From LMUY01 sp965199005 (GTDB lineage: Bacteria > Pseudomonadota > Alphaproteobacteria > Acetobacterales > Acetobacteraceae): a stretch of 64,000 nucleotides of DNA. Shown here in pieces: positions 9,329 to 18,628 of the stretch. Position 1 is the first letter of the stretch, and the number at the start of each line of letters is the position of its first letter. A model generated the notes under the pieces. It did not search any database and was not told where the DNA came from. It was given only the letters and a program-made list of their open reading frames with translations. The stretch lies in contig CBDAQK010000001.1 of assembly GCA_965199005.1 (NCBI GenBank), forward strand, positions 2,170,001-2,234,000, given 5' to 3'. The position numbers were made by a program, and so were the translations under genes.

Positions 9329-11893
9329 ATGAACCATCTTAGAGCGCGCGAGCGATTGGTGCCGCCCGACCCCGTGCCCGAACCCAAGCGTGCAAAGCCT
9401 GCCAAGCGCGTTTCCGCCCGTCCACGCCGCTCACCCCTGCGGTTGGTTGGCCGCCTCCTGGGCGTTGCCGCGACGCTGGTCGCCGTCGTGACGATCTTGG
9501 GTGGTGCGGTCCTGTACCACGGCTACCAAAAACTCACCGAGGAACTGCCGACCGTCGACGGCCTGTCGCAATACCAGCCGCCGGTGATGAGCCGCATCTA
9601 CGCGGGGGATGACTCCCTGGTCGCGGAACTGGCGAAGGAACGGCGGATTTTCGTGCCGTATACGGCGATCCCCGATATGGTCAAGCAGGCTTTCGTGTCG
9701 GCGGAGGACCAGAATTTCTGGACCCATAAAGGCGTCGACCCCGGCGCCGTGGCCCGCGCCGCCTTCACGGACCTCATGCAGATGGGGAGGAACCGCCGGC
9801 CCATCGGCGCCTCCACCATCACCCAACAGGTCGCCCGCAACATGCTGCTGGGCACCAACGAGCGCACAATGATGCGCAAGATCAAAGAGGCTGTGCTGGC
9901 GATACGGGTTGAGCAGACCCTTTCGAAGGAACGCATCCTCGAACTCTATCTGAACGAGATTTATTTCGGTCTGCAATCGTATGGCGTCGCCGCCGCGGCG
10001 CAGACCTATTTCAACAAATCGCTGGACCAGATCACCCTGCCCGAGGCGGCCTTCCTCGCCTCGCTGCCAAAGGCGCCGAACAACTACAATCCGTTCCGCT
10101 TCCCCGACGCAGCGCGGGCCCGGCGGGATTGGGTGTTGGACCGCATGGCGGACGACCGCGCCATCACCCCCGAGCAGGCCGCCGCTGCCAAGGCTGGCCC
10201 GGTGGTGACGGGGCAGTTCCACCGGCCCGACGTGGTGGCCGGGTCCGAATGGTTCGGGGAGGAAGTCCGCCGCCAGATGGTGGACCGCTTCGGCGCGGAA
10301 GCGACGACCGAGGGCGGTTTGGTGGTGCGCACCAGCCTGAACCCGGCGCTTCAGGCGCTGGCTGACCAGGTGTTGCGCAAAGGCCTGATGAGCTATGACC
10401 GGGCGCATGCCGGGTTCCGCGGACCCGTGGCCCGGCTGGATCCGTCGGCGGCAACGCTGCGGACTGGCTGGCAACGCTCGCTCGCCGCATTGCCCCGCCC
10501 GCCCGGCATGTTAGCGGACTGGCACCTGGCCGTGGCATTGGAGGTCAGCGGCGCCGAGGCGCGCATGGGCTGGATCGATAGCGCCGGCACGGCCCATAAT
10601 TCGTCGATGTTGCTGAGCGATTCCGGATGGGCGCGGCCCAACCGGAATGGCTCAATCGGTGGCTCGCCGCACCGGATGGCGGATGTGGTCCAGGTGGGCG
10701 ACGTCGTCATGGCGGAGGCCGCATCGGCAACCCCCCTCAAGGGGGCGGCGGCAGACCGGGTCTTGCTGCGGCAGGTGCCGCAAGTCCAGGGCGCACTCGT
10801 CTCGCTCGACCCGGCGACGGGCCGGGTTCTGGCGATGTCCGGTGGCTGGAATTTCGACAGCAGCCAATTCAACCGCGCCACCCAGGCGGAGCGCCAGCCG
10901 GGTAGCTCGTTCAAGCCGATGGTCTATCTGGCGGCGATGCAGCAGGATTTGTCGCCGAGCCAAAAGGTGTTGGATGCACCTTTCGTCCTGGACCAGGGGG
11001 CAGCCGGGGTTTGGCGGCCTGGCAATTTCGAACCGAGTTTTGCCGGCCCCATCTCCATTCACCAGGCTTTGGAGCGCTCGCTGAACCTGGCCACGATCCG
11101 GCTGGCGCAGAAGGTCGGGATGGATGCCGTCGCCGCCAATGCGATTGCCTTCCACGTCGTCGATTCCATGACGCACTACCTGCCCAACGCGCTCGGGGCG
11201 GTGGACACGACCGTGCTGCGCCAGGCCGGGGCCTATGCTTCGCTGGACCAAGGCGGCCGTGAGGTGGTTCCCACGCTGATGGATTCCGTGCAGGACCGCG
11301 ATGGCCACGTGATTTGGCGCGCGCCGGGCGTTGCCTGTAGCGGCTGCACCGATCCTTATCGCGCACCGTTGCTGAGCGACACGCGGACTCAACTGGCCGA
11401 TCCGCTAAGCGTGTTCCAAGTGGTGACCATGATGCAGGGGGTCGTGGCGCATGGCACCGGCTACGAGGCCGGCAAAGGGCTGGGCCGGCTGGGGATCGCC
11501 GGCAAAACGGGCACGACCCAGGACTCGAATGACGCCTGGTTCGTCGGCTTCACGCCGGACCTGGTGACGGCGGTATGGGTCGGCTTCGACAACCCGTCCA
11601 GCCTGGGTGAGAAAGAGACGGGCGGCGTGATTTCCGGGCCGATCTGGCATGATTTCATGGCCGTGGCGCTGAAGGATCGCCCCAATCTACCGTTCCGGGT
11701 GCCGGATGGGCTGACGCTTGCGACCTGGACCGCCAACGTGACCGACGCGTTCAAGGCAGGGCAGGTGCCGGGGCAAAGCGGTCCTACCATTGGCGGCGGC
11801 GAGGGTGGCGGCGGCGGCGGCGGCAGTGGCGTGACCGCCAGCAGCGGCGGCACCGGCACGGGAGTGGACAGTGGGGTTGGGGGACTTTACTAG
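9329..11893 (+). CDS. mrcA: Penicillin-binding protein 1A (bifunctional transglycosylase/transpeptidase)
   Basis: PBP1A polymerises glycan strands from lipid II and cross-links peptides in the periplasm. The 854-residue protein has a short basic cytoplasmic tail, one membrane anchor ('VAATLVAVVTILGGAVLYHG'), a GT51 domain with 'EDQNFWTHKGVDPGA' (catalytic Glu near residue 126), 'GASTITQQVARN' and 'ILELYLNEIYFG', and a transpeptidase domain with 'GSSFKP' (SxxK, serine near 525), 'RSLNLAT' (SxN) and 'GKTGTT' (KTG). The C-terminus ends in an unusual glycine- and serine-rich tail after residue ~815. ATG at 9329 directly follows a TTG that could also start the frame. It is downstream of the amidase and upstream of prfB. 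Confidence 0.95.
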   Translation: MNHLRARERLVPPDPVPEPKRAKPAKRVSARPRRSPLRLVGRLLGVAATLVAVVTILGGAVLYHGYQKLTEELPTVDGLSQYQPPVMSRIYAGDDSLVAELAKERRIFVPYTAIPDMVKQAFVSAEDQNFWTHKGVDPGAVARAAFTDLMQMGRNRRPIGASTITQQVARNMLLGTNERTMMRKIKEAVLAIRVEQTLSKERILELYLNEIYFGLQSYGVAAAAQTYFNKSLDQITLPEAAFLASLPKAPNNYNPFRFPDAARARRDWVLDRMADDRAITPEQAAAAKAGPVVTGQFHRPDVVAGSEWFGEEVRRQMVDRFGAEATTEGGLVVRTSLNPALQALADQVLRKGLMSYDRAHAGFRGPVARLDPSAATLRTGWQRSLAALPRPPGMLADWHLAVALEVSGAEARMGWIDSAGTAHNSSMLLSDSGWARPNRNGSIGGSPHRMADVVQVGDVVMAEAASATPLKGAAADRVLLRQVPQVQGALVSLDPATGRVLAMSGGWNFDSSQFNRATQAERQPGSSFKPMVYLAAMQQDLSPSQKVLDAPFVLDQGAAGVWRPGNFEPSFAGPISIHQALERSLNLATIRLAQKVGMDAVAANAIAFHVVDSMTHYLPNALGAVDTTVLRQAGAYASLDQGGREVVPTLMDSVQDRDGHVIWRAPGVACSGCTDPYRAPLLSDTRTQLADPLSVFQVVTMMQGVVAHGTGYEAGKGLGRLGIAGKTGTTQDSNDAWFVGFTPDLVTAVWVGFDNPSSLGEKETGGVISGPIWHDFMAVALKDRPNLPFRVPDGLTLATWTANVTDAFKAGQVPGQSGPTIGGGEGGGGGGGSGVTASSGGTGTGVDSGVGGLY

Positions 11894-11946
11894 GAGGCCC
11901 GTCCCGTGCGCTCCGAGCGCGGGGCTCTCTGCCCTTAGGGTTTCAC

Positions 11947-13078
11947 ATGTCCGCCGAGTCCGAAGCGCTAAACGAACAGATCAAGCAGTCCATCGCACTG
12001 CTGAGGAGGCATCTTTGACTGGGATGTCGCCAGCGAGCGCCTTGCCGAACTGAACCACCGCGCCGAAAACCCCGAGCTTTGGAACGACGCGGCGGCAGCC
12101 CAGGCGCTGATGCGTGAGCGCACCCAGTTGGCGAACCAGATCGAGGGCGTGCAGGCGCTGGAGACCGAGGTGGCGGACACGCTGGAGCTGATCGCCCTCG
12201 GCGAAGTGGACGGTGATTCCGGCCTGGTCAGCGAGGGGATCGCTGCCCTGCGCAAGGCGGCTCAGGAAGCCAAGCGCCGCGAGATCGAGAGCCTGTTATC
12301 CGGCGAGGCTGACGGCCGCGACGCCTTTCTGGAGGTCAATAGCGGCGCCGGCGGGACGGAGGCGCAGGACTGGGCCGAGATGCTGGCCCGGATGTACACT
12401 CGGTGGGCCGAGGCGCGTGGCTATAAGATGCAATTGCTGGAGCAGAGCGAGGGCGAACAGGCGGGCATCAAATCCGCGACGTTCCAGGTGACAGGGCCGA
12501 ACGCCTATGGCTGGTTGAAGACCGAGGGGGGCGTGCATCGCCTCGTCCGCATCTCACCGTTCGACAGCAATGCCCGGCGGCAAACGTCTTTTGCGTCGGT
12601 CTATGTCTACCCGGTGATCGACGACACGATTCAGATTGAGATCGATCCCTCCGATCTCAAGGTGGACACGTTCCGTGCGTCGGGCGCCGGCGGCCAGCAC
12701 GTGAACAAAACGGAGTCCGCCATCCGGATCACCCATATCCCCACCGGGATCATCGTCGCCTGCCAGACTGACCGCAGCCAGCATCGCAACCGGGCCACGG
12801 CCTTGGAGATGCTGCGTGCCCGGATGTACGAGGCGGAATTGCAGAAGCGCGAGGCTGCCAGTGCGCTGACGGAGGCGTCGAAGACAGAAATCGGCTGGGG
12901 CCACCAAATCCGTTCCTACGTTCTGGCGCCGTATCAAATGGTCAAGGATTTGCGGACCGGCGTGGAGAAGTCCAACCCGTCAGCGGTGCTGGATGGCGCG
13001 TTGGACGATTTCATGGCCGCCGCCCTGGCCGCCCGGGTGGGCGGAACCCGGAGCGAAGCGAGCGCCCAGGCCGAGTGA
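11947..13078 (+). CDS. prfB: Peptide chain release factor 2, expressed by programmed +1 frameshift
   Basis: RF2 recognises UGA and UAA stop codons and triggers peptide release on the ribosome. Translation starts at ATG 11947, reads 23 codons to CTT, meets an in-frame TGA at 12016-12018, and must shift +1 to continue as 'DWDVASERLAELNHRAENP'. The shifted frame runs to the TGA at 13076-13078 and contains the codon-recognition 'SPF' tripeptide ('VRISPFDS') and the 'GAGGQHVNKTES' catalytic loop. Total length after the shift is about 376 residues, normal for RF2. The gene lies 53 bases after mrcA and its stop overlaps the next ATG (ATGA). Annotation from 12110 onward alone would be wrong, because it drops the true N-terminus. 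Confidence 0.95.
12004..12019 (+). promoter_or_regulatory. prfB programmed frameshift site
   Basis: The bases AGGAGG, then CAT, CTT and TGAC reproduce the classical RF2 autoregulation element: an internal Shine-Dalgarno sequence three bases before a slippery CTT, followed by a weak UGA stop with C after it. When RF2 is scarce the ribosome pauses at TGA and slips forward one base. The spacing equals that of the E. coli element. Confidence 0.95.
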
Positions 13079-13869
13079 TGAAGCCAATCCATGTCGGCAT
13101 TGGCGGTTGGACGTTCGCACCGTGGCGCGGCCCGTTCTACCCGCCCGGCTTGCCCCAGGCCAAGGAACTCGCCTATGCGGCCAGCCGGCTCACCGCGATC
13201 GAGATCAACGGCACATTCTACCGCACGCAAAGCCCGGCCAGCTTCGCCAAGTGGCGCGCGGAAGTGCCAGAAGGGTTCGTCTTTGCCTTGAAGGCGCCAC
13301 GCGTCACCACGCACCGCACTGCGCTGGCGGAGTCGGAACCTTCCATCGCCCGGTTTCTCAACTCCGGGTTGCTGGAACTGGGCGATTGCCTTGGCCCCAT
13401 CCTTTGGCAATTCCCCCCAACCCGGCGCTTCGATCCCGACGCCTTCGCGACGTTCCTGGAGCTGCTGCCGGCCTCCCACGGCGGGCTGGCGTTGCGCCAC
13501 GTGGTCGAGGCCCGGCACGAGAGTTTTGCCGTCCCCGAGTGGTTTGCCTTGCTGCGCAAACACGGTGTTGCTGCGGCGATCATCGAGTCCGATAAGCACA
13601 TCCTGCTCGGGGACGTCACCGCGCCGTTCGTCTACGCCCGGCTACAGGGCAACGCCGTGGCGGAGCCGGAGGGTTATGCCGCCCGTGCCCTCGACGCCTG
13701 GGCCGCCCGCGTTCGGGGGTGGGCAGGCGGCAAGCCAGTGGACGATCTGAGGCTAGCCGGGCCGGCGGCCAAGCCGGTGCCGCGCGAGTGTTTCGTGTTC
13801 TTCATCAGCGGCGACAAAGTGAGGGCGCCGGACGCCGCGCAGGCGCTCATCGCACGCTGCCGCTCCTGA
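13078..13869 (+). CDS. DUF72 family protein (YecE-like)
   Basis: This 263-residue protein begins 'IHVGIGGWTFAPWRGPFYPPG', the signature of DUF72, a TIM-barrel-like family of unknown biochemical function. Other family features are 'IEINGTFYRTQSPASFAKW', 'FVFALKAPRVTTH', 'LGPILWQFPP' and 'VVEARHESF'. The ATG at 13078 overlaps the prfB stop, so the gene is probably translated in coupling with RF2. A GTG three bases earlier could also start the frame. The C-terminus is complete. No catalytic role is assigned because none is established for the family; a relation to sugar- or nucleic-acid-handling TIM barrels is only structural. Confidence 0.85.
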   Translation: MKPIHVGIGGWTFAPWRGPFYPPGLPQAKELAYAASRLTAIEINGTFYRTQSPASFAKWRAEVPEGFVFALKAPRVTTHRTALAESEPSIARFLNSGLLELGDCLGPILWQFPPTRRFDPDAFATFLELLPASHGGLALRHVVEARHESFAVPEWFALLRKHGVAAAIIESDKHILLGDVTAPFVYARLQGNAVAEPEGYAARALDAWAARVRGWAGGKPVDDLRLAGPAAKPVPRECFVFFISGDKVRAPDAAQALIARCRS

Positions 13870-13960
13870 TCCTCACCGTGCTGTGTGCTCTAGGCTGGCA
13901 ACCGGCCCTCAGCCGCGACGTTCTGACCTCGACGGCATCGTGCCGTAGAAGGAACTAGAC

Positions 13961-14146
13961 ATGGATAAGAACCGCGTCGAAGGCTCCGTGGAGCAGGCGA
14001 AGGGTACCGTGAAAGAAGGCGCCGGAAAGCTGTTCGGCGACAAGAAGCTGGAAGCCGAAGGCAAGGCCGACAAGGCCGCCGGCAAGGTTCAGAACGCTGT
14101 TGGGGGTGCGGCAGACGCTGCACGCGACACGCTCAACAAGCACTGA
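13961..14146 (+). CDS. CsbD-like stress protein
   Basis: This 61-residue protein has the full pattern of the CsbD family: 'MDKNRVEGSVEQAKGTVKEG', 'GKLFGDKKLEAEGKADK' and 'AAGKVQNAVGGAADAARD'. It is short, charged, helical and without a signal peptide or cysteine. CsbD proteins are abundant under general stress (sigma-B in Bacillus), but their molecular role is not known. A weak ribosome site precedes the start ('AAGGAACTAG'). A hairpin ten bases after the stop suggests a single-gene transcript. Identification by family is confident; function is not. Confidence 0.88.
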   Translation: MDKNRVEGSVEQAKGTVKEGAGKLFGDKKLEAEGKADKAAGKVQNAVGGAADAARDTLNKH

Positions 14147-14156
14147 TTGTCGGCAC

Positions 14157-14183
14157 CCCCATCCTGCAAAACGCAGGGTGGGG
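14157..14183 (+). terminator. Hairpin downstream of the CsbD-like gene
   Basis: CCCCATCCTGC and GCAGGGTGGGG form an 11-pair stem with one G-T wobble around AAAAC. It starts ten bases after the CsbD-like stop codon. No T-run follows, so it is either a Rho-assisted terminator or a 3'-end stabiliser. Confidence 0.5.
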
Positions 14184-14329
14184 CAGCGGGGCAGCAGGCT
14201 CTGTCCGGGTTGGAGACATTGGTGTGCCCCGATGATAGATTATTGAGTTTGCCGTCGCGTTCCAGTCAGGCAGAAAGCCTCTGTGATTAGCGCGCCCGGT
14301 AACACTCCTGATCTGGACGGCGGATAAGC

Positions 14330-15982
14330 GTGCCTTCTTGGGTCAAACGCTTTCCGCTGATCTGGGTCATCCCCGCCGCCGGGTTGGCACTGGCGGGCTA
14401 CCTGGCTGTGACGTTCCTAGCCGATCGCGGCCCAGAGGTCACGGTCACGTTTGCCGCTGCGGACGGCATATCCGCGGGCACCAAGGTGTCGCACAAATCA
14501 GTCGACCTTGGCACCGTCACGCGTTTGACCTTGGCCGCTGATCTCAGCCACGTCGATGCATCAGTCCGGATGACGCGCGATGCCAAACCCTATTTGACCA
14601 ACAAGGCGCGGTTCTGGGTGGTGCGTCCGCAAATATCGGGCGGCACCGTGTCGGGGCTGTCTACCATCCTTTCCGGCAGCTTCATCGAGATGGACCCGGG
14701 TGGGGAGGGTGGCACGGCGCAACGTGCGTTCAAGGCGCTCGACGCCCCGCCGGGTTTTCGGTCCGACGAACCCGGAACCACGTTCAAACTACGTGGTACC
14801 ACGATCGCATCGTTAACGAGCGGCACGCCCGTCTTTTACCGCGACGTATTGGTTGGGGAGGCGCTCGGGTACGCAATTTCAGAGGGCACGCCTGAGATTA
14901 TCGGCGAGGTGTTCGTCCGGGCACCCTTCGACAAACGGGTGCGGAGCGGGTCCGTCTGGTGGCAGGCATCGGGTGTTGAAACCGTCTGGGAGCAACTGGG
15001 GTTGCGCGTCGAGGTGCCATCGGTTCAGGCGGCGTTATCGGGCGGGCTGGCCTTTAACGTGCCGCCGGGTTCACCGGACTATCCGCCCGCGGCGGCGGAA
15101 ACGGTCTTCCCCCTGTTTTTGGATCAACCTGCGGCGGAGCGTGCAAGCAATCGGGCGCGGCTGACATACAGCGTGGATTTCAAATCGTCTGCGCCCGGCC
15201 TTGCGCCGGGTTCTCCAGTTTTGCTCTTTGGGCGCCAAGTTGGGGACGTAACCAAGGTTCAACTGGAGGGACAGTTCGGGTCGGCCGACGCTGTGGTCCG
15301 CACCACCATCAGCGTGTTACCCGGCAGCCTGGCAATGATCGGGGACGGCCCGCCGGTGGATGACGCCGACCTTGCACCGCGTCTGGTGGCTGGCGGCATG
15401 CGCGCCGCGCTTGTGACGACGAGTTATGTGACAGGGTCGCAGGCTGTTTCGCTGGAGTTTGACGCCCGCCCGACAACTGCACCGGCGGTCGCAAACGGCG
15501 TCATCGTTCTCCCCGCGGTCAACGACAATGGCGTTGCCGGGATGCTCGCGTCGGTTTCCGGATTCCTGGCCAGCGTAAAGGCCATGCCGCTGCAGTCGTG
15601 GGGTAATGCGCTCAACAATGGGCTGCTCGGCCTGATATCGACGTTGAGTGGTCTCAATGCCGGTAAGCAGGCCCACCTCCTCACCGCAATGCTGCAGAAT
15701 GCACGGGCTGCGATCAGAGAGACGGACGCCAACCTTGCGCCGCTGCTGAACAGCTTGCCAGCGACGGTCGACGGGCTGCGCAAAAAATTGAGCCAGGCAA
15801 ACCAGGCGCTCGCCTCGGCCGACCGTTCTTTTGGCACCGGGTCGTCCCCGCAAGCCGGCCTTGCGCGGCAGCTCGCCAGTTATTACGACACCGCCCGCTA
15901 TGTGCGGTTGTTGAGCGACTACCTGTCGCGCCATCCGGAGGCGATCGTTCGCGGGACCAGTAGTCAAGGAGCGGAGCGGTAG
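14330..15982 (+). CDS. pqiB: MCE-domain protein, PqiB-like lipid transport
   Basis: This 550-residue protein has one N-terminal membrane helix ('FPLIWVIPAAGLALAGYLAV') and three MCE repeats, starting near 'GPEVTVTFAAADGISAGTKV', 'GTTFKLRGTTIASLTSG' and 'LTYSVDFKSSAPGLAPGSPV', followed by a long helical tail. This is the layout of PqiB, whose MCE rings stack into a tunnel that bridges inner and outer membranes for lipid movement. The usual partner PqiA, an inner-membrane protein normally encoded just upstream, is missing here, and PqiC is not downstream. The GTG start at 14330 gives the expected short cytoplasmic lead. The assignment to PqiB rather than the longer YebT (LetB) rests on the count of three MCE repeats. 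Confidence 0.8.
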   Translation: MPSWVKRFPLIWVIPAAGLALAGYLAVTFLADRGPEVTVTFAAADGISAGTKVSHKSVDLGTVTRLTLAADLSHVDASVRMTRDAKPYLTNKARFWVVRPQISGGTVSGLSTILSGSFIEMDPGGEGGTAQRAFKALDAPPGFRSDEPGTTFKLRGTTIASLTSGTPVFYRDVLVGEALGYAISEGTPEIIGEVFVRAPFDKRVRSGSVWWQASGVETVWEQLGLRVEVPSVQAALSGGLAFNVPPGSPDYPPAAAETVFPLFLDQPAAERASNRARLTYSVDFKSSAPGLAPGSPVLLFGRQVGDVTKVQLEGQFGSADAVVRTTISVLPGSLAMIGDGPPVDDADLAPRLVAGGMRAALVTTSYVTGSQAVSLEFDARPTTAPAVANGVIVLPAVNDNGVAGMLASVSGFLASVKAMPLQSWGNALNNGLLGLISTLSGLNAGKQAHLLTAMLQNARAAIRETDANLAPLLNSLPATVDGLRKKLSQANQALASADRSFGTGSSPQAGLARQLASYYDTARYVRLLSDYLSRHPEAIVRGTSSQGAER

Positions 15983-16074
15983 GTCATCGCCATTTTTGCG
16001 ATTGCCAGCCATTCTCCCGAAAGCGAATTAATGATGTCAGCTGTCATCCAAGCCCTGCCCAGCCGAGTGGGCGC

Positions 16075-16536
16075 ATGACGTCAGCAACGATTGCCGAGGA
16101 GACGCCGCAACAGCCCGACGTGGAGCGGTTGTTGTGCGCCGCAGATCTGCGCTCGGCCTCGCTCTACCCCATCGAAAGCAGGCATGGGTCTGCTGTGGAT
16201 ACGCTGCTTGCCCAAGGGGTTTGTTTTCTCGTCGCTCGGTTGGATGGCGCGGCGGTGGGCTGCGGCGGCTACGTCAGGGACGGCCACAATGATGGCGAAT
16301 TGAAACGGATCTTCGTAGACGCCGAAATGCGCGGTTACGGCGTTGGCCGATTGATTCTGACCACCCTCGAACGCACCGCACGCGAACGGGGAATCGTGAC
16401 CATGCGCTTGGAAACCGGATTGAAATCGACTGAGGCGCTCGGCCTATACCGGCGCTTCGGTTACCGGGCGCGCGGCCCGTTCGGACGCTACACCCCGGAT
16501 CCGCTAAGCGTCTTCATGGAGAAGACTCTCCCCTGA
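16075..16536 (+). CDS. GNAT family N-acetyltransferase
   Basis: This 153-residue cytoplasmic protein has the GNAT fold: 'VARLDGAAVGCGGYV' as the central strands, the acetyl-CoA pyrophosphate loop 'EMRGYGVGRLILTTLE' (R/QxxGxG/A) and 'LYRRFGYRARGPFGRY' near the end. Such enzymes move an acetyl group from acetyl-CoA to an amine. The segment 'ELKRIFVDAEMRGYGVG' followed by 'ETGLKSTEALGLYRRFGY' resembles the YafP/PA4794-like small-molecule group. ATG at 16075 is accepted; no strong ribosome site is visible. The substrate is unknown. Confidence 0.85.
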   Translation: MTSATIAEETPQQPDVERLLCAADLRSASLYPIESRHGSAVDTLLAQGVCFLVARLDGAAVGCGGYVRDGHNDGELKRIFVDAEMRGYGVGRLILTTLERTARERGIVTMRLETGLKSTEALGLYRRFGYRARGPFGRYTPDPLSVFMEKTLP

Positions 16537-16647
16537 TTGACGACGGCACCCCTCGCTGCTGCCGTGACGGCTTCAAACGGCCGAGCTAGGATCACCTATG
16601 CCGTTGGAGCCACACGAGGACTCAAACTGGCGTGGGAGATCGCCCTC

Positions 16648-16842
16648 ATGGATATGCAAATAGACCGAGGCCGGCTGGACATCGAAAAGATCCGGCTAGA
16701 CATCGACGAGACCCGTCAGGAGATCGACTTGGACCTTAAGCGGTTCAAGGTGCAGTTGGGTGGCATGATCGCTGGCATGTTTGCTGCCATCGGTGGTGCC
16801 TTGGCCACTGGGGCTGCTCTGGGACACTACTTCACCAAATAA
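16648..16842 (+). CDS. Small coiled-coil membrane protein, unknown
   Basis: I do not recognise this protein. From the ATG at 16648 it is 64 residues long: a highly charged helix with a near seven-residue repeat ('RLDIEKI', 'RLDIDET', 'RQEIDLD'), then one membrane helix ('GMIAGMFAAIGGALATGAAL') and a short tail. A GGGAG sequence lies about ten bases upstream of this ATG. The frame also opens at TTG 16537 directly after the GNAT stop, which would add 37 residues of unremarkable sequence. The arrangement, a charged coiled coil on a membrane anchor, is that of many small phage or membrane-organising proteins, but no function can be given. Confidence 0.5.
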   Translation: MDMQIDRGRLDIEKIRLDIDETRQEIDLDLKRFKVQLGGMIAGMFAAIGGALATGAALGHYFTK

Positions 16843-16862
16843 ATGCCGTCGCCATGGAGCGA

Positions 16863-18569
16863 CTACACGCACCCCGTCACATCCACCAGCGCCGCCCGCT
16901 TCTCCTGACGCACAACCGCGAGCGCCTGTGCCAGAACCCGGGGCACGGCCTCGGGATCACCCACGCTAAATCCCGCCACACCACAAGCGCGCGCGACGGC
17001 AGCGTGGTCCGGCGCCGGGTCCAGCCGGGTTAGCGGCATCCGGTTCGTGCGGGTGGCATGCCCATCGGGGTACATCGCCCGCGTTGCCCGGTCCACTGCG
17101 CCCCAGCCGGCATTGTTGAACACGACCGTCAGCGTCGCGATCTGTTCGGCAGCGGAAATCTGATGGCACGCCACCGGGTTGGCAAAGATATAGCTCCCAT
17201 CGCCCAACGCCGCGATGACCTCTTGCCCAGGCGCCGCCAGCTTCACCCCCAGCGATGCCGGCAAACCCCACCCCAGCGCGCCCGCGGGCGAACTGCCGAA
17301 ATAGCTACCCGGCTGGGTCACGCGCATCACGGGCCGGATCAGCGGGTATTCATTGACGAGGATGCTACCGGGCGCGCGGGCTCGATCCAGGCAGGCACTC
17401 ACCCAGGCCATACTCATATGCCCCGGCGGTTCGGCCACCACCTGCATGGCCCGTGCGGAGAGGGCGGCGCAGCGCCGGGCCACCGCATCAGCCGGGCGCG
17501 CCCCGTCGCCGAGTTCAGCCAACAGCGCCGAGAGCAGCAAGCGGGGCGCCGCCTGAATCGTCAGGTCGGAGGCAAAGCCGCGCATCGGATACCGGGCCTG
17601 GAGCGGGTCCTCCCCCGCCTGGATCACCTGCACCGCATCGTGCAGCCGGTCAGTGGCGGGCATCCACGGCACGTCGCAGTCGAGCACCAACACCACGTCC
17701 GCCGCTTTTAACCAGGGCGTGACCTCAAATCCGCCGTGCAACGGATGATCGGTCGAGATATTCATGTGGCGAGGCCGGTATTCCACCACGACGGCGCCCA
17801 AACGGGTTGCGAACTGGCCGAGCAGGGCAGGGACGGCCGCGTCAGCCCCAGCCCGTGCCGTGATGATCAGCGGCTGCCGTGCCGCCTGCAGCATGGCGGC
17901 CGCGCGGACCACCGCGTCCGGATCGGGCGCGCCAGGCGCAGCCGGGGCAAGCCTGGGCGCGGCGAGCCCCGGAATGGCCGGAGCCGCCAGCACCTCACGT
18001 GGTAGCGACAGATAGACCGGCCCGCGCGGCGCCGAATGCGCCAGGGCCATGGCCCGCGCAGTGACCACGCCGATCTGCCGAGGGTCGCGCAACTCGTAGT
18101 CCCAGCGCACCGTTTCCCGCAGTATCCCAGCTTGGTCGAACATCTCCTGCGCCCAGTGGATGTTCAGCGACCGGGCGCCCGCCGCCCCTTGCTCCAGCAC
18201 CGGCGTGCGCCCGGCGGCCACCAGCATCGGGATGTAATCGCGTTCGGCATTGATCAGCCCGGCGACGCAATTGGCGCTCCCGACATTCACGTGCACCATC
18301 ACCGCCTGCGCCCGCCCGCGCACCGCTGCAAAGCCATGCGCCATCGAAACCGCCGCGTTCTCATGCGGGGCGACCACCGGCCGCGGCGCAGGCAGGCCAA
18401 GTTGCTCGGCCCGCGCCAGCGCCTCAACCACCGAGGGGAAGTCCGTTCCGGCGTTGGCAAACAGATATTCGACCCCGTGTTCTGCCAGCAGCCGTAGCCA
18501 AGCCTCCGCCACCGTTTGCGCCTGATGGTCCAATCGCTGCTCCTTGCGCCGCGCCGCCAACTCGATCAC
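16863..18569 (-). CDS. Thiamine-diphosphate-dependent enzyme (acetolactate synthase/benzoylformate decarboxylase-like)
   Basis: This is a full-length three-domain ThDP enzyme of about 568 residues. The N-terminal PYR domain holds 'EHGVEYLFANAGTDFPSV' and the catalytic Glu in 'VVAPHENAAVSMAHGFA'. The C-terminal PP domain has 'GDGSYIFANPVACHQI' with an Asn-Asn about 27 residues after GDG ('VVFNNAGWG'), the magnesium-diphosphate site. 'FANAGTDFPS' and 'HENAA' resemble a group of uncharacterised ThDP-requiring enzymes, not IlvB itself. GTG at 18569 is the most plausible start, since the frame continues to 18734 through the start of the divergent gene. The enzyme is divergent from a Liv-type ABC operon with a 59-base shared promoter region, so the transported compound may be its substrate or precursor. 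That link is inference. Confidence 0.82.
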   Translation of the reverse strand: MIELAARRKEQRLDHQAQTVAEAWLRLLAEHGVEYLFANAGTDFPSVVEALARAEQLGLPAPRPVVAPHENAAVSMAHGFAAVRGRAQAVMVHVNVGSANCVAGLINAERDYIPMLVAAGRTPVLEQGAAGARSLNIHWAQEMFDQAGILRETVRWDYELRDPRQIGVVTARAMALAHSAPRGPVYLSLPREVLAAPAIPGLAAPRLAPAAPGAPDPDAVVRAAAMLQAARQPLIITARAGADAAVPALLGQFATRLGAVVVEYRPRHMNISTDHPLHGGFEVTPWLKAADVVLVLDCDVPWMPATDRLHDAVQVIQAGEDPLQARYPMRGFASDLTIQAAPRLLLSALLAELGDGARPADAVARRCAALSARAMQVVAEPPGHMSMAWVSACLDRARAPGSILVNEYPLIRPVMRVTQPGSYFGSSPAGALGWGLPASLGVKLAAPGQEVIAALGDGSYIFANPVACHQISAAEQIATLTVVFNNAGWGAVDRATRAMYPDGHATRTNRMPLTRLDPAPDHAAVARACGVAGFSVGDPEAVPRVLAQALAVVRQEKRAALVDVTGCV

Positions 18570-18628
18570 GATCTGGCGCCCAGACTCTCTGGTGCTATCG
18601 TGTGTATCGTCAACCCGGGGAACGGAAT

